The translations under genes were made by a program, and so were the position numbers. A stretch of DNA of 64,000 bases from Acidobacteriota bacterium (lineage in GTDB: Bacteria > Acidobacteriota > Blastocatellia > Pyrinomonadales > Pyrinomonadaceae). The number at the start of each line of letters is the position of its first letter. The first letter of the stretch is position 1. The notes under the pieces were generated by a model. The model was given only the letters and a program-made list of their open reading frames with translations. It ran no database searches and was not told where the DNA came from. The stretch covers positions 1 to 64,000 of the forward strand of contig JAIVJZ010000056.1 in NCBI GenBank assembly GCA_020199775.1, given 5' to 3'. Positions 55,002 through 63,441 of this stretch are shown here, in pieces.

Positions 55002-56839
55002 GCTGATACTCCAAAAAGATCGAGTAGAGCTTTCGGGATCTGTTCGAATGTTATATTGGCTTCATAAATATGCTGCCTGAGCACGCCCGGTTGCCACGAG
55101 TACGCCACAACCTCAATCTTTTTACGTGCTAAGTCTGTTAGGCTATGCACAGTTTCACGGTTAACACTAGGTACATAAACAAGCGTAGGTTCGTCCCCGG
55201 TAGACTGTAGGGGCTTTTCTGGTTGATAAGGGCTAGTGGTATCTCGATATATCATTTGCAAGGCTAGCCATACCTGCTCATTTTTTAAATTCCAGTTCAC
55301 TTGGTCAATAGGAATACGGGTTATTCTTAAATAAGCAAAATCTCCTCCTAGTCCGTCCACTGTCTTTTGACCATCAGAGCTGTTATATGAGTAGCCATTA
55401 ATAGCACTACCAAGCCTTATGCGAGTTATATCTCGGCAGACATTCTTACTTGGGGACTCTTTAGTTGCTTCTGTGCTAGTTACTAAAATGAAGCGGCGAT
55501 TGCCTCCGTCCTCTTCGTTAAGTGCTAATACTGCATGACCGGTTGTGCCTGACCCAGCAAAAAAGTCTAAAACCATATCATCTGGGCCGGTAGACTGCTT
55601 TATTAAACCGCTGATTAAACTTAATGGTTTTGGATAAGGGAAGTCCTTGTTCCCAACCATTTTGTGTAGCAAGGAGGTTCCTTCAACTGTAAAGCCTGAG
55701 GTTATAATCTCAACATCATCAAGCTCAAGTATAGACTTATCTTCTTTTTTCGTTGATGCAGGTAATATCCAAGTTGACAATGGCTTCTCGGAGCGCTTCA
55801 ACTCGCTCCAATGTCGCTTGTAACGGGGTTTACCATAACCAATTAACTTATCCACCCAAAATTCGAGATCAGGAGTATCATGTCGAAGATTGTGCGGTGC
55901 TGTTCCAGCATCTATAGCTGCTCTTAGTTCCTGTATGCTGTTATACTGCACTGTGGTATCGTTTTGTGGCCATATTACTTTCTCCTCTCTAATAAGCTGT
56001 TCCATGGTTTTAGTACGTATCTTTTGACTAGGCTTGAGCCTGGTTTCAGATGCAAAGCGCCAAACGCTATCCGGATCGCAGGGATACCACACACCTGACC
56101 TCGGATTCATTATTGGATAGTATGATTCTTTTCGTTGTTTAGCAGTTTTACCCTGATTTAAAGGGCCGTTATCCCATGGCCCACGCGGGTCACCGTCTGG
56201 GTTAGTGTAGGCAGACTTATCCTTTGCTTCACCGCTAAATGAAAAGCCCGGATTGGCATAGCATAATATGTATTCATGATCGACGCTGAGAAACCACTCT
56301 TTAGCATCATTCGAGCCACTACGCCTCCGCCAAACAAACACCCCGACTTTCATACCTACGAAAACTTGACCCATCAAGACAGACAAATTCCCCAGTTCAT
56401 CATCTCCAATAGAAACGAAAATCACACCATCCTCGGCCAATAAATCACGGGCTAATGTTAGCCTCTGATACATATACTCCAACCACTTAGAATGCTTATA
56501 AGTATCATCTTTATCTACAAAACGGTCGTTATAAATGAAGTCTTTATTACCAGTATTAAAAGGTGGATCAATATAAATACACTTGACCCTACCGGTGTGC
56601 GTCATGCGGAGATATCTCAATGCATCAAAATTGTCTCCTTCAATAAGTAGATTGCTGTACGGCTCTATCCCTATTGAGAAGCTAGGAACAAGTTCAAGCG
56701 TAACGAAGTCATTGTTCAATGACCTATCATGCTCAATCTCATCTCGCTCCCAGATAAGGCCAAAGCGCGGCTTGCGATCTCTTTGCTTTAAAAGGCTAAT
56801 TAACTCTTCGCGCGTATAATCGTCATATTTGGGCGACAT
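54998..56839 (-). CDS. mod: Type III DNA N6-adenine methyltransferase Mod subunit
   Basis: The 613-aa protein is a beta-class methyltransferase: the catalytic motif IV YIDPPFNTG (about 90-98) precedes the SAM-binding motif I DFFAGSGTTGHAVLAL (about 435), with a long central target-recognition region between. Other family features are NLLIEGDNFDALRYL and SGLIKQSTGPDDMVLD. Mod methylates one strand of a short asymmetric site and directs Res. Both catalytic motifs are intact, so the system appears functional. The specificity cannot be deduced. The start ATG at 56839 is 215 bp from the divergent unknown gene at 57055; that spacer contains a GNRA-looped hairpin with a T-run (56891-56913). Confidence 0.94.
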   Translation of the reverse strand: MSPKYDDYTREELISLLKQRDRKPRFGLIWERDEIEHDRSLNNDFVTLELVPSFSIGIEPYSNLLIEGDNFDALRYLRMTHTGRVKCIYIDPPFNTGNKDFIYNDRFVDKDDTYKHSKWLEYMYQRLTLARDLLAEDGVIFVSIGDDELGNLSVLMGQVFVGMKVGVFVWRRRSGSNDAKEWFLSVDHEYILCYANPGFSFSGEAKDKSAYTNPDGDPRGPWDNGPLNQGKTAKQRKESYYPIMNPRSGVWYPCDPDSVWRFASETRLKPSQKIRTKTMEQLIREEKVIWPQNDTTVQYNSIQELRAAIDAGTAPHNLRHDTPDLEFWVDKLIGYGKPRYKRHWSELKRSEKPLSTWILPASTKKEDKSILELDDVEIITSGFTVEGTSLLHKMVGNKDFPYPKPLSLISGLIKQSTGPDDMVLDFFAGSGTTGHAVLALNEEDGGNRRFILVTSTEATKESPSKNVCRDITRIRLGSAINGYSYNSSDGQKTVDGLGGDFAYLRITRIPIDQVNWNLKNEQVWLALQMIYRDTTSPYQPEKPLQSTGDEPTLVYVPSVNRETVHSLTDLARKKIEVVAYSWQPGVLRQHIYEANITFEQIPKALLDLFGVSA

Positions 56840-56890
56840 AGTTTTCTAAACCCGACTTAACATATAAACTTTATATATTAGTCACTCCCT

Positions 56891-56913
56891 TGCGTGCAAA
56901 CGCAGCTTTTTTT
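56891..56913 (+). terminator. Short hairpin with T-run between mod and the unknown island gene
   Basis: TGCGT GCAA ACGCA (56891-56904) is followed by GCTTTTTTT. It would terminate plus-strand transcription, though no plus-strand gene lies just before it; a small RNA or antisense transcript is possible. A second stem GCCCGA/TCGGGC follows at about 56929-56946. Confidence 0.35.
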
Positions 56914-57054
56914 GCTCTTACTACTGTGCCCGACAGTAATCGGGCAGGCGCCGCAGCGCTATACCCTTCTGGGGTAAGTGATTGACTTGGCGCTTGCTTT
57001 GTGTTTAGAAATACTTGCTTCATCAATTTATTTACCCTTGTATGACGAATCTGT

Positions 57055-57738
57055 ATGACAACTCTTGAGGCACTCAACATCGCACTATCTGTTGTCTCTT
57101 TAATTATTACCGCTTTAGGCTTCATAGCTGCCTTCGGATTTTACAGAGAAGGACTGAAGTCTCAAAAAGCTGCAAATGATGCGATGCTTAAAATTGAGGA
57201 GAAAGCTCAGATCATTCAAAATCAAATCGACAAGATGTTTGACAAAACTCTGGACGCCGCGCTAGGCACAAAATACCAATTGGCCGAAACACTTGATCAG
57301 TCAGTGCAACGATTTGATGAGATTGGTAAAGGCATCGCCGACGCAATCATCAAGCATGTTGGTATTGACAGTGAGTCTGAGCGTACTAGGGTAACTCAAA
57401 TTGTCCGTGAACAAGTGAGCCCGCTTAAAGAGCAAATTGAAACAGCACGAGAATCCGCAGAGGAAATAGCCTATGAGTTGTCCGCACCTGTTACGAATGA
57501 AACAGATCGCGCCGTCACATCTCAGATACTAACTCTGCTTCAGAAAGCTAGGCATCCATTACCTCAGCAAGAGATCCTCAAGAGCGTCAAAGTCGAGAAA
57601 GCTCCCACTGATATGCGACCTGTCACCAATATAATAAGGCTAAATCTCATGAGATTAAAAAATCTTGGAATGATTAAGACCATATTAGGTGAAGATAACG
57701 AGACGTTATTTGCACATAAAGATTATGGAGCAACATAA
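57055..57738 (+). CDS. Membrane-anchored coiled-coil protein with C-terminal winged-helix-like region, unknown
   Basis: The 227-aa protein starts at ATG 57055 with one N-terminal membrane helix (ALSVVSLIITALGFIAAFGFY, about 9-29). Residues about 32-150 are a charged coiled coil (KSQKAANDAMLKIEEKAQIIQNQIDKMFDK; SPLKEQIETARESAEEIAYEL). Residues about 155-225 (TSQILTLLQKARHPLPQQEILKSV ... LMRLKNLGMIKTI) read like a winged helix. I recognise no family. It is AT-rich like the restriction genes and divergent from mod, so it is island cargo and may be an accessory or separate defence factor; that is inference. Confidence 0.7.
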   Translation: MTTLEALNIALSVVSLIITALGFIAAFGFYREGLKSQKAANDAMLKIEEKAQIIQNQIDKMFDKTLDAALGTKYQLAETLDQSVQRFDEIGKGIADAIIKHVGIDSESERTRVTQIVREQVSPLKEQIETARESAEEIAYELSAPVTNETDRAVTSQILTLLQKARHPLPQQEILKSVKVEKAPTDMRPVTNIIRLNLMRLKNLGMIKTILGEDNETLFAHKDYGAT

Positions 57739-57836
57739 AAAATTTGACCCACATGGTTGTTGCAGATCCCGGCGAGCCTTTTGAAGGACACTAATTGCCT
57801 ATGAATGGCGAGAGGGATCAAACTCTAATCACTATT

Positions 57837-58046
57837 TTTTCACATTTTATGTTTCGCTCTTTCGTAATTTATCATTCTTGATTCGCAGTTTATGCTTCAG
57901 CCGACACAACTGTAGGTTCGCGCATAAATTGAAAATTTCCCTTACGGAGAATCAACACCTTACGCGCTCTATTCGGTCATAAAGTGAAAAAGATTTCGCG
58001 CATAAAGTGCAAAAATCCTGTAGTTTTCGCGCATATAATGAAAACT
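57837..58046. repeat. Cluster of about 20-bp repeats resembling an IS21-type element end
   Basis: Four direct copies of TTCGCGCATAAAGTGAAAA-like sequence start at 57917, 57972, 57995 and 58025; degenerate copies in the opposite sense appear at about 57837 and 57880. The first direct copy is preceded by TGTAGG. Several internal copies of a subterminal repeat are a feature of IS21-family ends. The cluster lies in the 327-bp gene-free stretch 57739-58065 and marks the change from AT-rich island to GC-rich chromosome. No transposase of that family is present. Confidence 0.6.
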
Positions 58047-58065
58047 TCCTAAGACACCAAAATGT

Positions 58066-58799
58066 TTAAATGCTGCGGGCCAGCAGGAACTCATACTTGA
58101 TCCCCGCGGGTCGGAGAGCACGTCGTAATACAACTGGAAGTCACTCCCCGCGTGTTGGTGCGGGCGGAGATTCTTGAACGTTATCTCGTAACGCACGCCG
58201 GAACGCTTGGGCAGGAATATCTCTTCCCCGCCGACACCCTCGGTGATGATGCGCAGGCCGCTCCCCTCGCCGTCGCGGCACTCGACCAGGGCTCCGACCT
58301 TCGACGCCGGTTTCCCGAAGAATTTGCATGGCCCGGTCGGCTGGCCCGCTTGGTTAGTCCTGACGACGAACTCTCTGGGGCTCACCTCTTTCGTGTAAAT
58401 GGTGGCGGAGTCGATGAAAAGCTTCCGCAGCAGGGAGCCGTGACCCTCGTCCAAATTGATGCCGTGTATCTCGCGTTCCGCGTCGATAATCCACCGGAAG
58501 TCGTTCGGATGATTCTCGTCGTAGGTGTGCCGCCTAAATGGTCATCTCTCGAACCTGTACAGGCCCTCCCGGACGGGGTTGACGACCTCGATGTGATGTC
58601 GCCCTTGCCGCCGACGTGAATCGGTTGCGCCCCAGCCCCCTCACCACGAGGCTGAATTGGTGGTGTGCGTTTTGTAAAAACCCGCCCTCGTACTCGCCTG
58701 TTCGGTGAAGCAGAAGAGGGCGCGACCTTCCATGCTGATGAGCGCCGTGGCGGTATCTTCGTTGAGCGTGCTTGTGACCTTCGAATGAGGGTGTGACAT
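58066..58799 (-). pseudogene. Decayed duplicate of the unknown CHAT-operon protein
   Basis: From ATG 58799 the frame reads MSHPHSK...TATALISMEGRALFCFTEQ, parallel to the intact paralogue (TATALITMEGLDLFCFTER), then shifts so that GEYEGGFLQN continues in another frame. Further shifts are needed to read VVNPVREGLYRF, then (past a TGA) NDFRWI, LFIDSATIYTKEV, EEIFLPKRSGVRYEI and LYYDVLSDP, and finally GIKYEFLLARSI-stop. At least three frameshifts and one stop are present. It is a tandem duplicate of 58944-59792 that has lost function, adjacent to the island boundary. Confidence 0.8.
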
Positions 58800-58943
58800 A
58801 GTTCACCTCCTGACGGACCCGACAATCGGCGTGGCCGCCGAACGCTGTGAAGTCGGCCCGGCAATCAGGCCGGCGTGTTCCCCATGCCGATGGAAACAGT
58901 CTCTCCGCGCCGCCGTCGCTTCCCTAGTCGCCCCAGCGTGTGT

Positions 58944-59792
58944 CTAAACCGGCAGGCTGGAGGTGTGCCTGAGATACCCGTTATCGCAAGCGATGCCCAT
59001 GCCGTCAACAAACTTCGGCGCGAAGGTCTCGCTCGTGCACTGATTTTCGGGAGCGCCGGAAAGGTCGGCCAGTCTCAGGTCGAATTTGATCCCCTGCGGG
59101 TCCGAGAGCACCTCGTAATACAGCAGGAAATCACTGTGCGAGGAGTTGGGCAGGATGTCGTCGCAATCGTTATCGAAGTTTATCACGTAAGGGTCGCCGT
59201 CCCTCTTCGGCAGCCATATCTCTCCGCCGCCGGGGCCCTCGATGCGGACGCGGACGCCCCCGCCCTCGCCGCTTTCGAGTGCGGCCCCGATGAGGCGCGC
59301 ATGTGTCCCGTAAAATCTGCACGGCACCCCCGTCGTATCGACCCTGATGATGACGAAATCCTCGTCTCTGACCTCCTTCGTGTAGATGGTGGCGGAGTCG
59401 ATGAACAGCCGCCGCAGGCCGGGGCCAGGACGCTTATGCAACTCAACGTCATGAAACTCCTGGCCTTCTACGTCGGCGATCCACCGGAAGTCATTCGGGT
59501 CGTTCGAACCGGTCTGCCTGTTGAAGTCGCCCTTCTCGTATCTGTACATGCCCTCCCGGACGGGGTTGACGACCTCGATGTGGATGTCGCCTTTAACGAT
59601 GATGGGCGGCCGCGGCTCTTCCTCCCCCGTGATCGTCAGGGTGAGGACGTGGCGCGGAGGCAGATTTAAAAACCCGCCCTCGTACGTCCCCCGCTCGGTG
59701 AAGCAGAAGAGGTCGAGGCCCTCCATGGTGATGAGTGCCGTGGCACTCGCTTCGTCGAGTCTTTCCGTCTCCGCGGAATGTTCCTGTGACAT
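58944..59792 (-). CDS. Unknown protein cotranscribed with the CHAT gene
   Basis: The 282-aa protein starts at ATG 59792, 20 bp after the CHAT stop, with a GGAGGT ribosome site; a longer frame to 59882 runs inside the CHAT gene. It has no signal peptide or membrane helix. The sequence is rich in beta-strand patterns: ALITMEGLDLFCFTERGTYEGGFL, GDIHIEVVNPVREGMYRYE, LFIDSATIYTKEV, GGEIWLPKRDGDPYVINF, SDFLLYYEVLSDPQG. I recognise no family. Its position directly behind a CHAT protease-like gene suggests a partner, substrate or effector (inference). A degenerate second copy lies downstream, so the gene was duplicated in place. Confidence 0.75.
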   Translation of the reverse strand: MSQEHSAETERLDEASATALITMEGLDLFCFTERGTYEGGFLNLPPRHVLTLTITGEEEPRPPIIVKGDIHIEVVNPVREGMYRYEKGDFNRQTGSNDPNDFRWIADVEGQEFHDVELHKRPGPGLRRLFIDSATIYTKEVRDEDFVIIRVDTTGVPCRFYGTHARLIGAALESGEGGGVRVRIEGPGGGEIWLPKRDGDPYVINFDNDCDDILPNSSHSDFLLYYEVLSDPQGIKFDLRLADLSGAPENQCTSETFAPKFVDGMGIACDNGYLRHTSSLPV

Positions 59793-59811
59793 CGCATACC
59801 TCCTCATAAGC

Positions 59812-62800
59812 TCAGTAGCCAGCATGACCGCCGACCAGCATAAAACCGGCCCAGTAGTAAGGACGCCGGTAACGCTCTTCAAGGCCGTTCAACAACTCGT
59901 CCTGCGCGCGGCGCAGGGCGTCGGCGGTGCTCAGGCCGCCGAGTTTCCGGTGTCGGTGGAAACTGGTCATCAGCACCGTGGTGGCGTCGGAATCTACCGC
60001 CCACTGGCTTGCGACGACGAGCGGCACGCCCGCGGCAAGGAAACTCCGTGACATCCCGACCATCCCCTCCCCGTTGTAATACCGCTCCAGCGCCGTGTCG
60101 CACGCCGACAACACGATGAGCCGGGCGCGCGCCAGCTTTAACCTTACGATTTCATGCATACGCAGGACACCCGCGTCCTCGTCGGGGGGCGCTTTGGCGA
60201 GCAGCAGTTTCGAGCGCGTCGGAGACCTTTCGTTGACGACGTAATGACCTGCGAAGTGGATGACATCGGCCTGCGCCATGGCGCTGACGACCGTCGCTTT
60301 CGAGGCTTCGGGGCCGATCAGTGGTCTCGCCCCGGCGTACATCCTGGCGACCTCGGTGGCCTCCCTCCCTGCCGAAGGGAGGTCGAGGAGCGGTCGAAAA
60401 GCCTGATAGTCGAACGAGGGATTGCCGACGCTGAGTAGCTTTTCCTCCGCGCCATTCGCCCTGCGGCGGGCGGTGTCCGTGCAGAGCAGAAAAACGTTCG
60501 CACTCGAAGCGGACACGAGCGCGTAGTCGCGTATCAGGTATTCGCCCGTGGAGGGCGAGACGAGGGCGGCGAACGGAAGATAGCTGAGAGCCTTGTCTGG
60601 GATTATGCCTACCACTTGCCCGCGTTCGAGCATGGGATCGACCGGCGCGATAAGAAGCTCGTAGAGCGACATCGCCTCGCGCCGCACCTGCTCTTCCTGC
60701 GCCCCGGAGTCCGTCCTCACCAGCCGCAGGAAATTCAGAATCCTGGCGTTGACTTCGTCCGCGGAGACCTTCTTTTCGGCGACTGTGAACTGCGTCTTGG
60801 ACAAGAGCCAGATCAGCAGCTTGTCTTTCAGGACGGCATACTGGATGAGCTGGACTTGTTCCGGCAGGCGCGCGCGAATGTCGGACAAGTCCGCGGGCTG
60901 TACGACGTAGGAGGCGACCAGTTCCTCCTCACCCGCCGAACCGGAAACCCGCCCCCCGGCGACGAGCAAGTCCATCAGCGTGCGGGCGCGGGAATCTTCC
61001 GAGTATTTGAAGGCCAGCTCGGGGTTGCGCGCCTTACTGTACGCGAAGTCGATGGCGATGTCGTAGACCCCTTGCTCCGCGTCGAAAAAGCTGTTCCGGT
61101 TCCTCTCCTCCGCGATCCCCGAGCGGTAGCTCTCGAACAACCTCAGCACCACGGGCAACTCGCGCTCGACCGCAGCATCGTCGCCCAGCGCCAGATGGCA
61201 CAGCAGCCATCCCTTGTGGGCGTCGTACCTCTGGTAGGCGGCGGCCAGCCTGTCATAAATCTCGACCGCGCGGTTGTAGTCGCCGAGGGCCTCGGCACAT
61301 TGGCCGGCGTACCTGTTCAGGTGCGCGATGTGCAGCATCGAGTTGGCGATCATGCTGTCATCGCGGAGCGACTGACTGAGTTGGAGGCCAGCGCGCGCGA
61401 GCCTGAGCGCCTCCGGGAACTCGCGCAGCTTTCCGTAGATGAGGCCCAGATGCAGGTAAGTGATGTAGGTCACCGCGGGGTCTTTGAACTCTTCTAGACA
61501 CAGGCGGAGGGATTCACGGCCGTAGACGGCGGCGGCCGAATGCAGGCCCAGCGCGTAGAGCGTCTGAGACATAATCTCATAGTTGCGCCACGCCTGCCGC
61601 GCACTCAGAGGATTATTCCCCGCGAGCCGGAGGCAGCGGTGCAGGTAGCCCAGAGACTGTTCCAACCCTCCGAGGTATCGGTAAATATTCGCCAGTTGTG
61701 AGAGCGCCTTCTGCGTGGCGTAGGGGTCTGAAATGGCCTCGGCCATCGCCAGCGATGTGTTGTTATATTCGAGCGCCTTTGAGAACTCGTTAGTCGCGGA
61801 CTGCACGTTGGCCGTCAGACTGAGGGACTGTGCGAGGAGCCACTTATAGCCGCCCCGCTCGCTGAACTCGGCCAGTGAAGAGAGGAGCGCGAGGCTCTCT
61901 GTCATCTGGTCAGTCTGGTAATAGCCGTAGCTAATCCAATAGTCGGCCAGCCTCGCCCCCCACGAATCGCTGGCCGCTTCCAACAGCCCCCTCGCCTCCT
62001 TGAAGGGGACGAGGGCCTCGCCGTACTTCCCGCGCAGGCACAGCTCATGCCCTTCGGTTATCAGAGTCTGGCCGCGGGCGAGGCTGTTCCTCTGCGCTGC
62101 CGAGACGGAGGAGTAGAAGCGGGCCACTTCATAAAAGTACGGGTCGCCGGCGTTCCTGTACTCCAGTTCCCCGGCGTACTTGAGGGCCGCGAGTCGCTCC
62201 TCGGCCTCCGCGTCCCGCCCTTCCAGCGAGAGGGATAGATACTCCTTTGTGAGTTGCCGCGGTATCAGCTTCCCCGTAATCATCTCCCTGTTCTGGGAGA
62301 TGATCCGCCACGCGCGCTCGTCGTCCTTCTGGCGGTAGGCGGCCAGAAAGTCCTGGAGCAGTTGGGCGCTGTTACGCACCCCCGAGTGGGGTTCCTCTAA
62401 CGATCGAATGTTTCGGTTGGCCTCGGCCGCCCACTCGGAATCCGGGTCGAGCTTAAGGTACTTGTTCCAAGCCTCGCGCGCCTGACCCGGCAGCTTCATG
62501 TCTTGCAGGCAGAGGGCACGGTTGAAGAGCGCCGCGGCGAGGGAGGGGTCAAGCTGGAGCGCCTTGTCGAGGTGCTCCAGACTCCGCGCGAAGTACTTCA
62601 GACTTGTTGCGTCCTCACCTTCGAGACGTTCGTCCTTACCCGCCTCTAGCAAGGCCGCGCCGAGGTCGCTGTGGAGTTGCGCGTTGTCCTGATCCGACTT
62701 CAACGCCTCTTCAAAGTGCTGGACTGCTTTGTCGAGCTGCGTCCCGGCCAGATAGAAACGGCCCAAGGCGTGATGCGCCGCGGCGTTGGGGTGGGCGCTG

Positions 62801-63408
62801 AGGTTTTCCAACAGTCTAAGCTCTGACTGCCTGAGCGCGGCCTGATCTATGTTCGGGTTCTCCGGCCCGCGCGTCCCGGCCAGCGGGGCGTGCTCAAAGC
62901 TCGTGATGCGTGCTTCAACGAGGCGCTGTTTTTGGTAGGCACGCCGGAGAATCGCTAGCCCCTGCTCTTCCTCCGGCCGCCTCTGTAGTATTAGCCAGAC
63001 CAGTAAGCCCGCGCACAGAACGACGACTACTATCACCGCCGCTTTAACATAAACGGGCGAGAGAGAACGCCCCGCGGCGCGGAACTTTTCGAGAAGGCTG
63101 GGGTCTTTAGCCTTGCGCTCCTTAGCCTTGCGCGCCGGAGCACGCGCGCTGGTTGCCTGACTCAAAGCGACTGCGAACGCGAGCTTGTCTTCTCGCTCGG
63201 GTGCTTTGAGAAAATACTGTTCGAACGCTGTCCGCTCCTCCGCCGGGAGAGTGTCTTCCACGTACTGGTCAATCAGCTCGCGCTCTACGGTGTCGAACTC
63301 CTTAGCATAGTTGCCGTCGGTCAGCAGGCGCAGATCGACCTCTTCCGCCTCCGCTTCCGCAAGCCGGCCCAGTAGGTATTGTCTCAGTTGGATTTCATCT
63401 TGACTGAT
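59812..63408 (-). CDS. TPR-CHAT domain protein with N-terminal anti-sigma-like region and membrane helix
   Basis: The conserved N-terminus (EIQLRQYLLGRLAEAEAEEVDLRLL ... ELIDQYVEDTLPAEERTAFEQYFL) is present in frame upstream of the first usual start codon (GTG 63261). No ATG, GTG or TTG lies before it after the TAG at 63433-63435; an ATC at 63406-63408 has a GAGGAG site 9 bases upstream and is the best candidate. A membrane helix follows (VKAAVIVVVVLCAGLLVWLIL), then about a dozen TPR units, and a C-terminal CHAT domain with the His in VIHFAGHYVVNE and the Cys in VLSACDTALERYYNGEGMVGMSRSF, the caspase-like dyad. The protein is likely a signal-activated peptidase at the membrane. It is downstream of the ECF sigma gene and upstream of the unknown partner. 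Confidence 0.88.
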   Translation of the reverse strand: MSQDEIQLRQYLLGRLAEAEAEEVDLRLLTDGNYAKEFDTVERELIDQYVEDTLPAEERTAFEQYFLKAPEREDKLAFAVALSQATSARAPARKAKERKAKDPSLLEKFRAAGRSLSPVYVKAAVIVVVVLCAGLLVWLILQRRPEEEQGLAILRRAYQKQRLVEARITSFEHAPLAGTRGPENPNIDQAALRQSELRLLENLSAHPNAAAHHALGRFYLAGTQLDKAVQHFEEALKSDQDNAQLHSDLGAALLEAGKDERLEGEDATSLKYFARSLEHLDKALQLDPSLAAALFNRALCLQDMKLPGQAREAWNKYLKLDPDSEWAAEANRNIRSLEEPHSGVRNSAQLLQDFLAAYRQKDDERAWRIISQNREMITGKLIPRQLTKEYLSLSLEGRDAEAEERLAALKYAGELEYRNAGDPYFYEVARFYSSVSAAQRNSLARGQTLITEGHELCLRGKYGEALVPFKEARGLLEAASDSWGARLADYWISYGYYQTDQMTESLALLSSLAEFSERGGYKWLLAQSLSLTANVQSATNEFSKALEYNNTSLAMAEAISDPYATQKALSQLANIYRYLGGLEQSLGYLHRCLRLAGNNPLSARQAWRNYEIMSQTLYALGLHSAAAVYGRESLRLCLEEFKDPAVTYITYLHLGLIYGKLREFPEALRLARAGLQLSQSLRDDSMIANSMLHIAHLNRYAGQCAEALGDYNRAVEIYDRLAAAYQRYDAHKGWLLCHLALGDDAAVERELPVVLRLFESYRSGIAEERNRNSFFDAEQGVYDIAIDFAYSKARNPELAFKYSEDSRARTLMDLLVAGGRVSGSAGEEELVASYVVQPADLSDIRARLPEQVQLIQYAVLKDKLLIWLLSKTQFTVAEKKVSADEVNARILNFLRLVRTDSGAQEEQVRREAMSLYELLIAPVDPMLERGQVVGIIPDKALSYLPFAALVSPSTGEYLIRDYALVSASSANVFLLCTDTARRRANGAEEKLLSVGNPSFDYQAFRPLLDLPSAGREATEVARMYAGARPLIGPEASKATVVSAMAQADVIHFAGHYVVNERSPTRSKLLLAKAPPDEDAGVLRMHEIVRLKLARARLIVLSACDTALERYYNGEGMVGMSRSFLAAGVPLVVASQWAVDSDATTVLMTSFHRHRKLGGLSTADALRRAQDELLNGLEERYRRPYYWAGFMLVGGHAGY

Positions 63409-63441
63409 GGTTGACCGCTCCTCGGCTAACTTCTACCCGTT

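Noticed and set aside
57917..58046. Possible CRISPR array
   Set aside because: Only four imperfect repeats with irregular spacing and no cas genes; an insertion-element end fits better.
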